Below are positions 52,905-63,720 of a stretch of 64,000 nucleotides of DNA, in pieces. The stretch is from CAVRUZ01 sp963724495. GTDB lineage: Bacteria > Actinomycetota > Actinomycetes > Propionibacteriales > DAIQRJ01. The position numbers and the translations under genes were made by a program. The DNA is taken from positions 1 to 64,000 of the forward strand of contig CAVRUZ010000011.1 in NCBI GenBank assembly GCA_963724495.1, given 5' to 3'. The notes under the pieces were generated by a model. It had not been told where the DNA came from and searched no databases. It saw only the letters and a list, made by a program, of their open reading frames with translations. Position 1 is the stretch's first letter, and each line of letters opens with the position of its first letter.

Positions 52905-53189
52905 TCAGACCGGAGTCTTCTCCGCCTCGGCCGGCACGGCGACCGGCACGATCGAGATGACCCGGCGGCCACGCTTGCTGCCGAACTCGACAGCGCCCGC
53001 GGTCAGCGCGAACAGGGTGTCGTCGCCGCCGCGCCCGACGTTGTCGCCGGGGTGGAAGTGGGTGCCGCGCTGGCGGAGAAGGATCTCGCCCGCGTTCACC
53101 ACCTGGCCGCCGAAGCGCTTGACCCCCAGTCGCTGGGCATTGCTGTCACGACCGTTGCGCGTGGATGACGCGCCCTTCTTGTGTGCCAT
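52905..53189 (-). CDS. rpmA: 50S ribosomal protein L27
   Basis: A 94-residue L27 near the peptidyl-transferase centre. AHKKGASSTRNGRDSNAQRLGVKRFGG is diagnostic. The N-terminus starts directly with AHKKG, so no cleavage extension of the Firmicutes type is present. The ~8-residue C-terminal extra (PVAVPAEAEKTPV) is a normal actinomycete variation. ATG with GTGAGGT upstream, 65 bases after rplU. Confidence 0.98.
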   Translation of the reverse strand: MAHKKGASSTRNGRDSNAQRLGVKRFGGQVVNAGEILLRQRGTHFHPGDNVGRGGDDTLFALTAGAVEFGSKRGRRVISIVPVAVPAEAEKTPV

Positions 53190-53254
53190 GTCCGTACCTC
53201 ACATCGATATTGCTGCGGCGGAGAAATGTTCAGTCTTTGAGGATGTAAAGCCGG

Positions 53255-53563
53255 TCAGGCCGAGATTCCGGTGACCTTCACCTGCGTGTACTTCTGCCGG
53301 TGACCCTGCCGGCGGCGGTACCCGGTCTTGTTCTTGAAGCGCAGGATGATGATCTTCGGGCCCTTGGTGTCGGCCACCACCTCGGCCGTCACGCTGGCCT
53401 TGCCGAGCGACGCGGCATCGCTGGTGACGGCGTCTCCGTCGACGAGCAGCACCGGGGTGAGGCTGACGCTGTCGCCGACCTTGTCGGCGGTGCGGTCGAT
53501 CTCGATGACGTCGCCGACCGAGGCCTTCAGCTGGCGGCCACCGCTACGCACGATCGCGTACAC
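53255..53563 (-). CDS. rplU: 50S ribosomal protein L21
   Basis: A 102-residue L21 that binds 23S rRNA. YAIVRSGGRQLKASVGDVIEIDR at the N-terminus and the basic signature KNKTGYRRRQGHRQKYTQVKV at the C-terminus. GTG start. First gene of rplU-rpmA. The 230 bases upstream, shared with a divergent CPBP gene, must contain its promoter, but I cannot assign boxes with confidence. Confidence 0.98.
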   Translation of the reverse strand: MYAIVRSGGRQLKASVGDVIEIDRTADKVGDSVSLTPVLLVDGDAVTSDAASLGKASVTAEVVADTKGPKIIILRFKNKTGYRRRQGHRQKYTQVKVTGISA

Positions 53564-53793
53564 AGGCGTTTCCCACTTCCGTTACTTGTTGCTGCTTCTG
53601 ACGGGCACCGGTGGCTCCGCGATGGGCCCGAGCGCTGGTCCCGCATTTCAGAGTTCGATCAAAGGCGAGACCGCACAAACTGAGCCGACGCACGAGACTA
53701 CCGGACGAGCGCAGGACGGCTCAAACTGTGCAGCCGTGTGGCACCGTGGCGCCCGCGCGGGCTCTCGTCGGCGCCCGGCCGGGAGGGGAGCCG

Positions 53794-54552
53794 ATGGCGG
53801 CCAGACCAGCCACGCCGCGTCGTCGGCTGCTGGCACGCCCGGTCTCGTTCTCGTGGGGATTCTTCCACCGCTCGCTCGTGGATCAGGTGCCACGCGACCA
53901 CCGGCAGCCCGATCACGAGTTCCGTCGGCGACAGCTGATCGGCGCTGCCACCCTGGTGGTCGGTGCGGTGCTGTTGTGGCTCGCCCTGCACGTCCGGCCC
54001 GGTGACCCGCTGTTCTACCCGTTGACGCTCGGGTTGGCACTTGCCTACGGCCTCGGCGCGCTGGCCTCCGGGCCCCTGCACCTGGGCTGGTCGCACGACC
54101 GGAACGGCCGGCAGGTCCGCCCGGTGGTAGCGCCCATCGTCCTGGGGCTGCTGCTGCTGGCGCTGTTCCTTCTCGGCGCGGCCCTGGTGGTCAGAGTGCC
54201 CGGTCTCCGCGATCCGGTGGAGCACCTGCTTGACCACGCCCGCCTCGGATCGCTGCCGGTCGTCGCAGCGGTGACGGCCATCACCGGCTTCACCGAGGAA
54301 CTGTTCTTCCACGGTGCGCTCTACGCCGCCGTCGGCCGCCGCTTCCCGGTCATCGTCACCACGGTGGCGTACACGCTCGTGACCGCGGTGTCCGGAGTGC
54401 TTCTCCTGGCGCTGGCCGGGGCACTGATCAGCCTCGTGACCGGCCTGCAACGCCGCACCACCGGTGGCGTCCTGGCCCCGATCCTCACCCACCTGACCTG
54501 GTCGATGGGAATGCTGTTCCTGCTGCCGGTCGCGTTCTCCCTCTGGAGCTGA
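53794..54552 (+). CDS. CPBP-family intramembrane protein
   Basis: A 252-residue membrane protein of the CPBP (CAAX protease/bacteriocin-processing) family. Motif 1 reads TGFTEELFFHGALY: the two glutamates are present, but the usual Arg of EExxxR is His. The last motif is LTHLTWS with the conserved His. Six hydrophobic segments. The frame is open upstream, but the ATG at 53794 has GGGAGGGGAG and fits the family. It forms a unit with the next gene, four bases downstream. A prenyl-protease activity is not proven for most bacterial members. Confidence 0.85.
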   Translation: MAARPATPRRRLLARPVSFSWGFFHRSLVDQVPRDHRQPDHEFRRRQLIGAATLVVGAVLLWLALHVRPGDPLFYPLTLGLALAYGLGALASGPLHLGWSHDRNGRQVRPVVAPIVLGLLLLALFLLGAALVVRVPGLRDPVEHLLDHARLGSLPVVAAVTAITGFTEELFFHGALYAAVGRRFPVIVTTVAYTLVTAVSGVLLLALAGALISLVTGLQRRTTGGVLAPILTHLTWSMGMLFLLPVAFSLWS

Positions 54553-54556
54553 CCAC

Positions 54557-56006
54557 ATGACCGACTCCCCCACTCAGGACGCCGCCGACACCCACGCCGG
54601 TCGACCCGGGCGGGCACTCGTGACCGGCGCGACCGGCTACATCGGCTCGCAACTCGTCCCCGAACTGCTCGCGAGGGGCTGGGCGGTGCGTGTGCTCACG
54701 CGCTCCGCCGGCGGCCTGGACGCCCGGGAGTGGGCCGAATGACGTCGACATCGTCGAAGGCAACGCCGACTCACCCGACGATCTTGGTCGGGCACTCGAC
54801 GGGGTGGACGTCGCCTACTACCTCCTGCACTCGATGGAGGGCAAGGGCGACTTCGTGGCCCGGGACCGGGAACTCGCGACGACGTTCGCCACGGCAGCCA
54901 GCGGGGCCGGGACACGGCGGCTTGTCTACCTGGGCGGTCTGCATCCCGAGGGAGAGTTGTCTCCGCACCTGGCGTCGCGGGTCGAGGTGGGCGAGATCCT
55001 GCTTGCCAGCGGCGTTCCGACCGTCGTCCTGCAGGCCGGCGTCGTGCTGGGCGACGGCTCGGCATCCTTCGACATGCTGCGGCACCTCACCGAGCGCCTC
55101 CCGGCGATGATCGCGCCGAAGTGGCTACGCAACCGCATCCAGCCGGTCGCCATCAGCGACGTCCTGCACTACCTGGCCGGCGCTGCCCTCCTGCCCGCCG
55201 ACGTGAACCGCGTGTACGACATCGGCGGTCCGGAGGTGCTGACCTACGCCGACATGATGAAGCGCTACGCCGAGATCTGCGGGCTGGGGCGCCGGCCGAT
55301 CGTCACGCTTCCGCTGCTGACCCCATCGCTGGCGAGTCACTGGGTCGGGCTGGTGACGCCGGTCGTGGCCGGCGTGGCCCGGCCTCTCGTCGGCAGCCTG
55401 ATCCATGACGCGGTCTGCGACGACGACGATGTCCTCGACGCGCTCGGAGAGCCGCCCGGTGGGCGAACCCCCTTCGACGTGGCGATCCAGCGCGCCACCA
55501 GTGAGCTGGATGCGCACCTGTGGCGGCGGACGCTGGCCCAGGTCGCAGGCATGGTCGCGGCGTGCGCCGTCGCCGGTTCGCTGCTCACCGATCCCGACAG
55601 CCGGTGGTACCGGATGCTGGGCAAGCCGGGATGGCAGCCGCCGAGCGCAGCGTTCCCCGCGGTCTGGACCTCGCTCTACGCAGCACTGACGGTGACCTCC
55701 GCAGCGACCATCACCGAGCTGACCGAGCAGGGCCGCTCACGTGACGCGGCCGGCTACCGAAACGCGCTCACGGTCAATCTCGCGCTCAACACGGCGTGGA
55801 GTGCGCTGTTCTGGCGCGCCCGGGCGACGGGCCTCGCGACCCTCGACTCCGCCGCCCTGGCGGTCAGTGCGGTCGACCTCGCCCGGCGGGCCGGGACGGT
55901 GGGCCGAGGCAAGCGGATGGTTCTGCTCGGCTACGCCGGTTGGTGTGGCTTCGCCACGGTGCTGGGTGGCTCGATCGCCAGGCGCAACCGGGCACGCCGA
56001 GGCTAG
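54557..56006 (+). CDS. NAD(P)-binding epimerase-like protein fused to TspO/MBR domain, one frame break
   Basis: A 482-residue fusion after removing one base near 54735 (GTGGGCCGAATG). Residues 1-310: atypical SDR (LVTGATGYIGSQLVPELLARG; DVAYYLLHSM; VYDIGGPEVLTYADMM), resembling NmrA/DUF2867-type NAD(P)-binding proteins. Residues ~320-480: a TspO/MBR tryptophan-rich membrane domain with five hydrophobic segments (WYRMLGKPGWQPPSAAFPAVWTSLYA, the family hallmark, and NLALNTAWSALFWRARA). TspO proteins bind tetrapyrroles or steroids. The fusion suggests a redox enzyme tied to a membrane ligand sensor. The ATG follows the CPBP stop by four bases. Confidence 0.85.
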
Positions 56007-56085
56007 CGAGGCTGAATCGCAGGTCCGTCCGCAGACCTGCACTAGCGTGTGCGTGTTCCGGACCCGGTCAGGAGGACCGCCGACG

Positions 56086-57145
56086 ATGGCCCTCGAGCGC
56101 AGCAACGTGTGGAGCCTGCTGCGGTTCCCCGAACGCGGACGTGGACCGTTCAGGTCGATCGCCGTGCGCGTCGCCATCGCGCTGGGCGCCGTCGCGGTGG
56201 TCACGCTCATCGTCTACCTCGATCGCGACGGTTACCGGGACGGCGACGGCCAGGTCGACTCGGTTCCTGGATGCCCTCTACTACGCGACGTGTCACGCTC
56301 TCGACGACCGGTTACGGCGACATCACCCCGGTGTCACCGCAGGCGCGGCTCACCAACGTCCTTCTGGTGACGCCCTTGCGGCTGCTGTTCCTGATCGTGT
56401 TGGTGGGGACGACGATCGAGGTCCTCACCCGGCGGACCACCCAGGCCATCCGGGCCAGCTTCTGGAGGCGGCGCATGCGCAACCACGTGATCATCGTCGG
56501 CTTCGGCGTGAAGGGTGAGTCCGCGCTCAGGGCGTTGATCGACCAAGGCCGCCCGATGAGCGACATGGTGGTGGTCGACCGGAGCAGCGAGAACGTCAAC
56601 AACGCGGTGCGGATCGGCGCCGTCGGCGTTCAGGGCGACTCCACCCGGGAACCCATCCTCGTGCAGGCCGGCATCGACAAGGCCGACACGATCATCGTCT
56701 GCGTCGATCGCGACGACACGGCGGTCCTGGTCACGCTCACCGCGCGACGACTCGCCCGGAAGGCGACCATCGTGACGTCGGTGCGCGAATCTCAGAACGT
56801 CGAGGTTCTCAAGCAGAGCGGGGCGAACGTCGTGATCCCGACGGCGGAGTCCGCCGGTCGCATGCTGGGCCTGTCGAGCACGGCGCCGCGGGCGGGCGAG
56901 ATGCTCGAGGACCTGCTCGGAGCCGGCGAAGGTCTGGAACTCCGGGAACGGCTCGTCCTGCCCGCGGAGATCGGGCACACCTGCCAGGAGGTCGTGCTCG
57001 GTGGCCAGATCGCGATCGGAGTGGTCCGGGACGGCACGACCCTGCGGTGGGACAACCCCGAGATCGGCCCGCTACGGCGCGACGACGGTCTCGTCGTGAT
57101 CCACAACTGCGATCGGGGACCTGGATCATCGCCACCGCGATCTGA
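56086..57145 (+). CDS. Potassium channel with RCK (TrkA-N/C) domains, two frame breaks
   Basis: An Ion_trans_2-type K+ channel. One N-terminal membrane helix (VAIALGAVAVVTLIVYLD) is followed by a pore region reading VDSVLDALYYAT-VTLSTTGYGDITPV once an extra T near 56264 and another near 56291 are removed. TTGYGD is the selectivity filter. A second helix and an RCK domain (NHVIIVGFGVKGESALRALI; TADTIIVCVDRDD-like region) and a RCK-C domain (LRERLVLPAEIGHTCQEVVLGG) follow. AGGAGG precedes the ATG. The real stop is uncertain: the current frame runs on into the convergent rne gene, and 57145 is the first stop in another frame. Confidence 0.8.
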
Positions 57146-57170
57146 TCGCGACCGCGGATCCCGCCTCGAC

Positions 57171-60100
57171 TCAGGCCTCTGCTGGGGACAGGTCAGCGGG
57201 TTCGAAGTCGGATGGGTCACTGCCGTCGGCCAGCGGATCGGCCGCCGGTGCCTCGTCCCGACGCGACCGGCCACCACGACGACCACGTCGACGTCTAGGC
57301 CGGCTCGGGCCGCTCGGCTCATCCTGCTCAGCCACCTGCGCTGCCTCGCTGGACTCACCGTTCGCCGTATCTGTGCCTGCTGCCTCGGTGTTCGAGCCGG
57401 CAACGGGCGACTGAGTGGGTGCCTCCACCCGTTCGCCACCGGTCGCTCCGTTCCACTGGGCGTCGGCCGGCATGCCCGAGGGGGCACCGGCTTCGGCGAC
57501 CTCGGCCGGTGCAGCGTCGGCGCCGCCGCCGTCGTTCCCGGCAGGAGCGGCAGCCGGGAGCTCGATGGCCTGACTCGCGCCGCGGGTGGTGCTGTCAGTC
57601 GTGGGCGTGCCGTCGGTAACGGCGTCGCCAGGTGCCGTTTCGGCCTCGGGTGCCGTGCTGACCTCAGGTGCCGTGCCGTCCTCGGGTGCAGTGCTGACTT
57701 CAGGTGCCGTGCCGCCCTCAGATGCTGTGTCCCCCAGCTGAGTCCTCTGCGTCAGGCGACGTCGCCTCGGCCGGACTGCTGAGATCGAGCTCCAGCAGGT
57801 CGGTGTCCTCCGGTGGGGTGTCACTGCCCGCTTCGTCGGCAGCGCCGTCGGCGGCTGTCGTGTCGTCGGGGTGCTCGGCCGATCGGCTGCGGGCCGCAGC
57901 AGCGGCGATGATCTCCGCCGGGTTCGGGCCGTGCGGGACGGCCGGCGCCGGCTTCGACTCGTTGCGCTTGCGCCCGTTCCGGCCGGAGCGGCTGTCGCTG
58001 CGGCCGTTGTCCTGGTCGTCGTCGGAGTTCCGCCCGGTGTCTGCCTTGGGATGGTCGTGAATGACCAGGCCACGGCCACCGCAGTGCGGGCAGGGCTCGC
58101 TGAACGCCTCGAGCAGCCCGATGCCGATGCGCTTGCGCGTCATCTGCACGAGGCCGAGCGACGTGACCTCGGCGACCTGGTGCTTGGTGCGGTCGCGACC
58201 GAGGCACTCCACCAGCCGGCGCAGGACAAGCTCGCGGTTGGCCTCCAGCACCATGTCGATGAAGTCGATGACGACGATGCCGCCGAGATCGCGCAGCCGC
58301 AGCTGGCGCACGATCTCCTCTGCTGCTTCGAGATTGTTCTTGGTGACGGTCTCCTCGAGGGAGCCACCGCTACCGGTGAACTTGCCGGTGTTCACGTCGA
58401 CGACGGTCATCGCCTCGGTCCGGTCGATGACGAGGGAACCTCCGGAGGGCAGCCAGACCTTTCGCTGGAGTGCCTTGGCGATCTGGTCATCGATGTCGTA
58501 GCGGGCAAAGACATCCTCGTCGTCGGCGGCACGAGTCACCCGGTCACCCAGATGCGGAGCCACCGCAGCGACGTACTCCAGCACCTCGGCGCCGGCATCG
58601 GGTCCCGACACCTCGAGGCGGGCGAAGTCGGAGTTGAACAGGTCGCGCACGACCTTCAACAGGAGGTCGGGTTCGACATAGAGCGACTTGGGCGCCTGAC
58701 CCTTGCCGACCTGTGCCTCGATCTCAGCCCACTGAGACTGCAGGCGTTCGACGTCGTTGCGCAGCTCATCCTCGGTGGCACCTTCGGCGGCCGTGCGCAC
58801 GACGACGCTCGCCCCCTCGGGAACCAGCCCACGCAGGATCTCCTTGAGCCGGCTTCGCTCGGTGTCGGGCAGCTTGCGGCTGATGCCACTCATCCCGCCA
58901 CCGGGCACGAACACCACGTACCGGCCCGCCAGTGAGATCTGGCTGGTCAGACGGGCGCCCTTCTGGCCCACGGGATCCTTGCTGACCTGGACCAGCACAC
59001 TCTGGCCGGACTTGAGTGCCGCCTCGATCTTCTTCGGCTGACCGTTGAGTCCGAGAGCGACCCAGTCGACCTCGCCCGCGTACAGGATCGCGTTGCGACC
59101 CTTGCCGATGTCGACGAAGGCGGCCTCCATCGACGGCAGCACGTTCTGTACCCGGCCGAGGTGGATGTTGCCGATCTGCGACGTCTGCGCCGCCTGCGAC
59201 ACGTAGTGCTCGACCAGGACGCCGTCCTCGATCACGGCGATCTGGGTGAGCTCACCCCGCTGGCGGACCGCCATCACCCGCTCGACCGACTCGCGCCGGG
59301 CGAGGAACTCCGACTCGGTGAGGATGCTCGGGCGGCGCTTGCCGGCGTCCCGGTTCTCCCGGCGTCGTTGCTTCTTGGCCTGGAGCCGGGTGGAGCCCTC
59401 GAGAGAGGTCACCTGATCGGCCGCGCTGCGCGGCTCGCGCACCCGGACCACGGTGTCCTCGGGGTCGTCCGGGCCGCCCTCGGTCGGCTCGCCCTTGCGC
59501 CGGCGGCGACGACGCCTGCGCCGGGTGGTGCCGTCGCCGTCCTCGGCGTCACCTGAGGCCGCGTCGTCGGGTCCTGCATCGCCGGAGGGCTCGCTGCCGG
59601 CGGCCTCGCTCGGCCTGGTTGACGGTGTCGGCCGGCGCGGCGGGCTGCTTGTTGGCTCCCGAGCTGGCCGGCTGGTCCGTGGACTGGCCGCCGGTCTCGG
59701 TGCCGCTCTCGCCCTCGGCGCCCGGCTCGGCGTCTCCACCGGCTCGCTTGTGCCTGCGACCGCCGCGGCGCCTGCGTCGCCGACCGCCGGTCTGCTCCTC
59801 GTCGGGATCGGGCTGGTCCGATGTTCCGGCCGCTTCGTCGGCCGTTCCACCGTCGGGCTGAGTGGGATCGGCGGACTGCTGCGCCGGATCGGCGGCGGCA
59901 CGCTGCTGGCGGGTTCGGCGCGCGGGCTGGCGGGCGCCGGACTCGGGAGCGGTCGAGCCGTCGGTCGACCCGTCCCCCGCGGGCTCGGCTGAGGTCGCTG
60001 GGCGCGGCCTGCTTGCGGGTGCGCCGGCGCGGCGTGGTCGCGAGCGCGGGATCGGGGGCCTGGAAGACAGCCGGCACCGCGCCGACCGGGCCGGACGACG

Positions 60101-60658
60101 TGCTGGGTGGGGGGTGGGACTCGGTGTCGCCGGTCGGAAGATCGGGCCCGCCCGCCTCCGGGGTCGCCGCAGCGGCGGGCTGATCGGCCGACCCAGCGGT
60201 GGTGGACGGCGTCTCCACGGTCTTCTTCGCCGTGCGCTTGCGGGCCGCCTTCTTGGCCGGTTGCGTCTCGACGGCTCCACCCGCGGCCTCTGCCACCGGT
60301 GTCGCCGCGGTATCCGTGGAGGTCGGCTCGGCCGCTGAAGCTGCCGTCTTGCGGGCACGCCGGCGGGCCGTCGGAGCGGGCTCAGCAGACGTCGGCGCTG
60401 CGTCCTGGGGCCGGTCGGTCACTGCTGGCTGCTGCCCGGAGGCCGGCTCGCCGGTGTCGACGGGTGCAGCGGACTTCTTCGACGCTCGCTTGCGAGCAGG
60501 TCTCTTGGCCGGCGTCCCATGCGCCGTCGCTGGTCGCCGGTGCTCCGGTGTCGGGACCGGTGGCCGTCGCGCGCCGTCGTGGCGTCAGAACCAGGGGTCT
60601 CGGGATTGTGCTGTGCCGAAAGCCCAGTTGGTACGGCAGGAATGTCGTAGTCGGACAT
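57171..60658 (-). CDS. rne: Ribonuclease E/G, five frame breaks in flanking regions
   Basis: Actinomycete RNase E/G, endonuclease of mRNA decay and rRNA/tRNA processing. The ~1160-residue length follows if single extra bases near 60571, 60517, 59999, 59613 and 57733 are removed. The catalytic core is intact: S1 domain (GNIHLGRVQNVLPSMEAAFVDIG), DNase-I-like acidic residues in VVDVNTGKF and GGIVVIDFIDM, and the Zn-link CPHCGGRG. It is flanked by an ~390-residue Ala/Pro/Lys-rich N-terminal extension and an Arg-rich C-terminus (RPRRRRGRRGGRSRR). All breaks lie in these low-complexity arms, so an alternative reading is gene decay there, but the core frame is undamaged for 2 kb. Confidence 0.9.
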
Positions 60659-61021
60659 CTAGCTCTCCTCGGACGATCCGCTTCGAGTGCGCTGGACCGG
60701 CCTGTCTCGGTTCGCGATCAGCGGGGCTCTGGCCGAGCCACCGCGTTCGCGGAAGTCTGATGGCCGCCGCCAGGTGGGGCGGCCTCGACGAACGCTCTCC
60801 CATGCGGTCCGGGGGCAGACCGGCCGCCGCGTCGTGACTCCAATGAGCCGTCGCGGTCGGGCGCCGGTAAATCACCCTCGATGCCGGTTTCTGTTGCCAG
60901 GGGCTTTGCGCCAACCTCGTCTGCCACACCTGGACGGTGGGCATGAGACGGGCGGTCTGGCGGAATCCGGCGAGAACATCGTCGGGTCGAGCAGCCGGGC
61001 GAACCGGCCGAACGACCAGCG
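60659..61021. other. Leader region upstream of rne
   Basis: 363 bases with no supported gene. It separates the CHAT-protein gene from rne on the same strand and probably contains the rne promoter and an untranslated leader, a common site of RNase E autoregulation. A 69-codon minus-strand frame (60718-60927) has no ribosome-binding site and non-protein-like composition. Confidence 0.45.
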
Positions 61022-63687
61022 TCAGTATCGCACAGTCACCCGACATGACCTCGCGGTCACCTGTCGGCTCCGGAGTGAAGAGTCGGCGACAACGGTGACC
61101 GTCGAGCCGAAGCACGACATCGGGATCAGGGCACCGTCGCGCCAGGATCGTTCGGCGGTGTCCGCCAGCGCTGTTGCCGTGTCTGCGCCGGCTGCCAGCG
61201 ACGCATGCAGCCTGCCCATGGCGGCCGCCGCAGCCTCGTCGGCGACCGCCGCGGTGCTGGCGATCGTGCTGCGGCAGCCGAGCTGGCGAAGCGCGGTGCT
61301 CCAGCCCAGGCCGGCTCCCGACCGCAAGGTGGTCAGTCCCAGGTCGCAGGCGGAGAGCACGACGGCATCCGGCACGGCGGCGGTGTCGACCTCGTGGGCG
61401 TAGAGCGGCCCGTCGGCCATCCGCAGCCAGGAGAACAGCGGACTCTCCAGGCTGTGCGTCCCGTGGGCGGCGACGTGCACGAGGTCGGCCGAAGCGAACG
61501 CGGCCAGCGCCTGCGCGGCCGTCGCCTGGTCGAGCACGGACGCTTGCGGCCAGGCCCTCTCGATCGCGCGCAACTCGGTGCTGCTCGCGACGAGACCAGG
61601 TCCGCCGAGCAGGGCCACGGTGGGTGTCGCTCACACCGGACCTCTCGGGCCGTGGAGTGCGACCGGACACGAACGCGTCGGCACTGCTGCTCACGACTGT
61701 CGGCTTGCCGCGCCGGCTCGGCATCAGCCCCCACGGGAGCATGGCCAGGGCCGGGTCGCACAACACCAACAGCGGGTCCGCGTCCAGCCGGTCATCGGCG
61801 AAGAGCACCGGATCCATGAGGTTCAGGCTCGACGCATACGACGCCCGGGCCACGGCGTGGATCCGGTCCGGGGCGCCGCGAGCCAGCAGGTCGGCATCGG
61901 CGCGCATCCGTTCGCGCAGTCCCTGGACCGCCCATCGGACAGGTGCCATCTGCCACGAGCCGCCGGCCGGGCGCGAGAGCGTGACCAACTGATCCCGATG
62001 CTGGAACACCGTGAGCAGTCCCCACCCGCTGGCGTCGAGGACACCCTGCAGGTCGACGGCGTCAGCGGCATCAGCCTGCTGATTCTCTGAGCCGGAAGCC
62101 CAGGCCCGGCGGCGAAGCTTGCCCTCCAGCTCACGTTCGCGACGACGCAGAACCGGGTCGACACGTTGCCCTGGCGTCGATTCCGCCAGCGAAGCCGAGA
62201 CGAGGCGAAGTTCGGTGAGCAGCTCGGCGGTCTCGGGATCGTCGGGCGGGCGCACAGGTATTCGCGTGCTGAGACGTGAACGCCAGCGATCGACGCTGCG
62301 GAAGACATCGTCGAGCTGACCGGTGCGCATCGCCCGCTCGACGTCGACCTCGGCCAGCTGCGTGATCCAGCCGGCCATTCCGGCCCGGAGTTCTGCCGAG
62401 GCCAGCCCGTTCTGATGTGCGGCGATGTCGGCGTGGGCGGCCGACAGCACCGAGACCGCCCGGCCGGTATGCCCGTCGGCCAACAGCCGCCGCGCCTGCG
62501 CGGTGCGGAGCTCGAGTCGGGTGCTGATGCGGTCGTCCGCGTGCAGACGAAGCGAGCGATGCCGGTCAGCAGCGGGAAGGAGCGACTCGACCGACATCAT
62601 CAGCACCTCGACGTCGCGTGCGGCCTGCCTGTCACCGGGGCGGTTCAGGCGGTCCCGCACCGCCGCCAACGCTTCCAGGAGGCGTCGAGCCCGCACTGCC
62701 GGACGCGGCCCTGGCGCGGCGAGCAGGCGCCCTGCCCTGACCCGCATCCGCACGATGTCGGCCCGCAGCACCCAGACGGTGTCGTCGCGCCGGGCGAACC
62801 GCCGACCCGCCTCTGTTGCGAGCCGGCCCGCCTGCTCGAAGCGCCCGTTGCGGAGCGCGTTCTCGGCCCGGGTGAGCAGCGTCTCGGCGACGTCGCGCCT
62901 CAGTCCCGCACGGGCGAACCCGTTCGCGGCCTGGGTCAGGATGTCGTCGACGTCGGTGTGCAGACCGGCCTCCAGCAGCACCCGGGCTTCCCCCAGCAGG
63001 GCCATCGGACGCGGCCCCTCGGGGTCGAGTCTGCGGGCGGTCTGCAGTTGCCGGAGCGCTCCCGGCAGGTCGCCTTCGAGGTGGAGGCAGTAACCGAGGT
63101 TGTGCTCGGTCTTGAACTGCAGCAGGCGATCGCCGATCTGCGCAGCCAACGCCGATGCCTGGCGGAAGTCCTCGGCGGCGGCTGCGACCTCGCCGCGGTA
63201 GACGTGCGCACTCCCCCGGTTCAGCAGATGCGGTCGCGAGGTCCACCGGCTCTGCCCTCGGGCCGATGCGGACGGCACGATCGAGGATCCGGATCGCCCG
63301 GTCGTACTCGCCCGAGCGGATCGACAACAGGCCGTGCTGGCCCACGACGGCGGCGACCAGACCGGGCATCCCACCGGCGCGCGCCATCGCCTCGGCCTCG
63401 TCGAGGGTCGCCGTCGCCCGCGCCAGGTCAGCATCGAGTTCGTAGGTCGCCAAAGCCGTGCCGAGGAGGGCCCGGACGCGGATCGCCGTGAAGCCGTCGA
63501 CCGGGACTGGGGCGCCGCGGTGCCCGAGCAGCGGTGCGTGCGCCCTCGGCGGAGGCCGTTCCGGCAGCCGCGTGAGCAGCCGGCGATAGCGCGTCAACGC
63601 CAGTGCGGGCCGGCCGGCGTTGTTCGCTGACCAGGCCTTGTGCAGGAGGACGTCGGCGGCCTCCAGCTCCACACTCTCGTTGGTCAT
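61022..63687 (-). CDS. TPR-CHAT domain protein, two frame breaks
   Basis: An 887-residue protein after removal of single extra bases near 63228 and 61624. Residues ~1-400 are tetratricopeptide-like helices (ADVLLHKAWSANNAGRPALA; TALLNRGSAHVYRGEVAAAAEDF; HNLGYCLHLEGDLPGALRQL). A linker follows, then a C-terminal CHAT (caspase-HetF-associated) domain. The candidate catalytic His is in DLVHVAAHGTHS and the Cys in AVVLSACDLGLT, so a functional cysteine protease is possible. ATG at 63687, 33 bases after the preceding gene. In actinomycetes such proteins often travel with an ECF sigma factor and a small regulator-like protein; the gene before it fits that pattern. Confidence 0.87.
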
Positions 63688-63720
63688 GGGCAGTCCTCCG
63701 GCACCGCAGGCGGCGGTGCC

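Noticed and set aside
54557..57145. Programmed +1 ribosomal frameshifting as an organism-wide mechanism
   Set aside because: No common slippery site or stimulatory structure is seen at the sixteen breaks. They vary in local sequence and hit unrelated genes, so sequencing error is far more likely.
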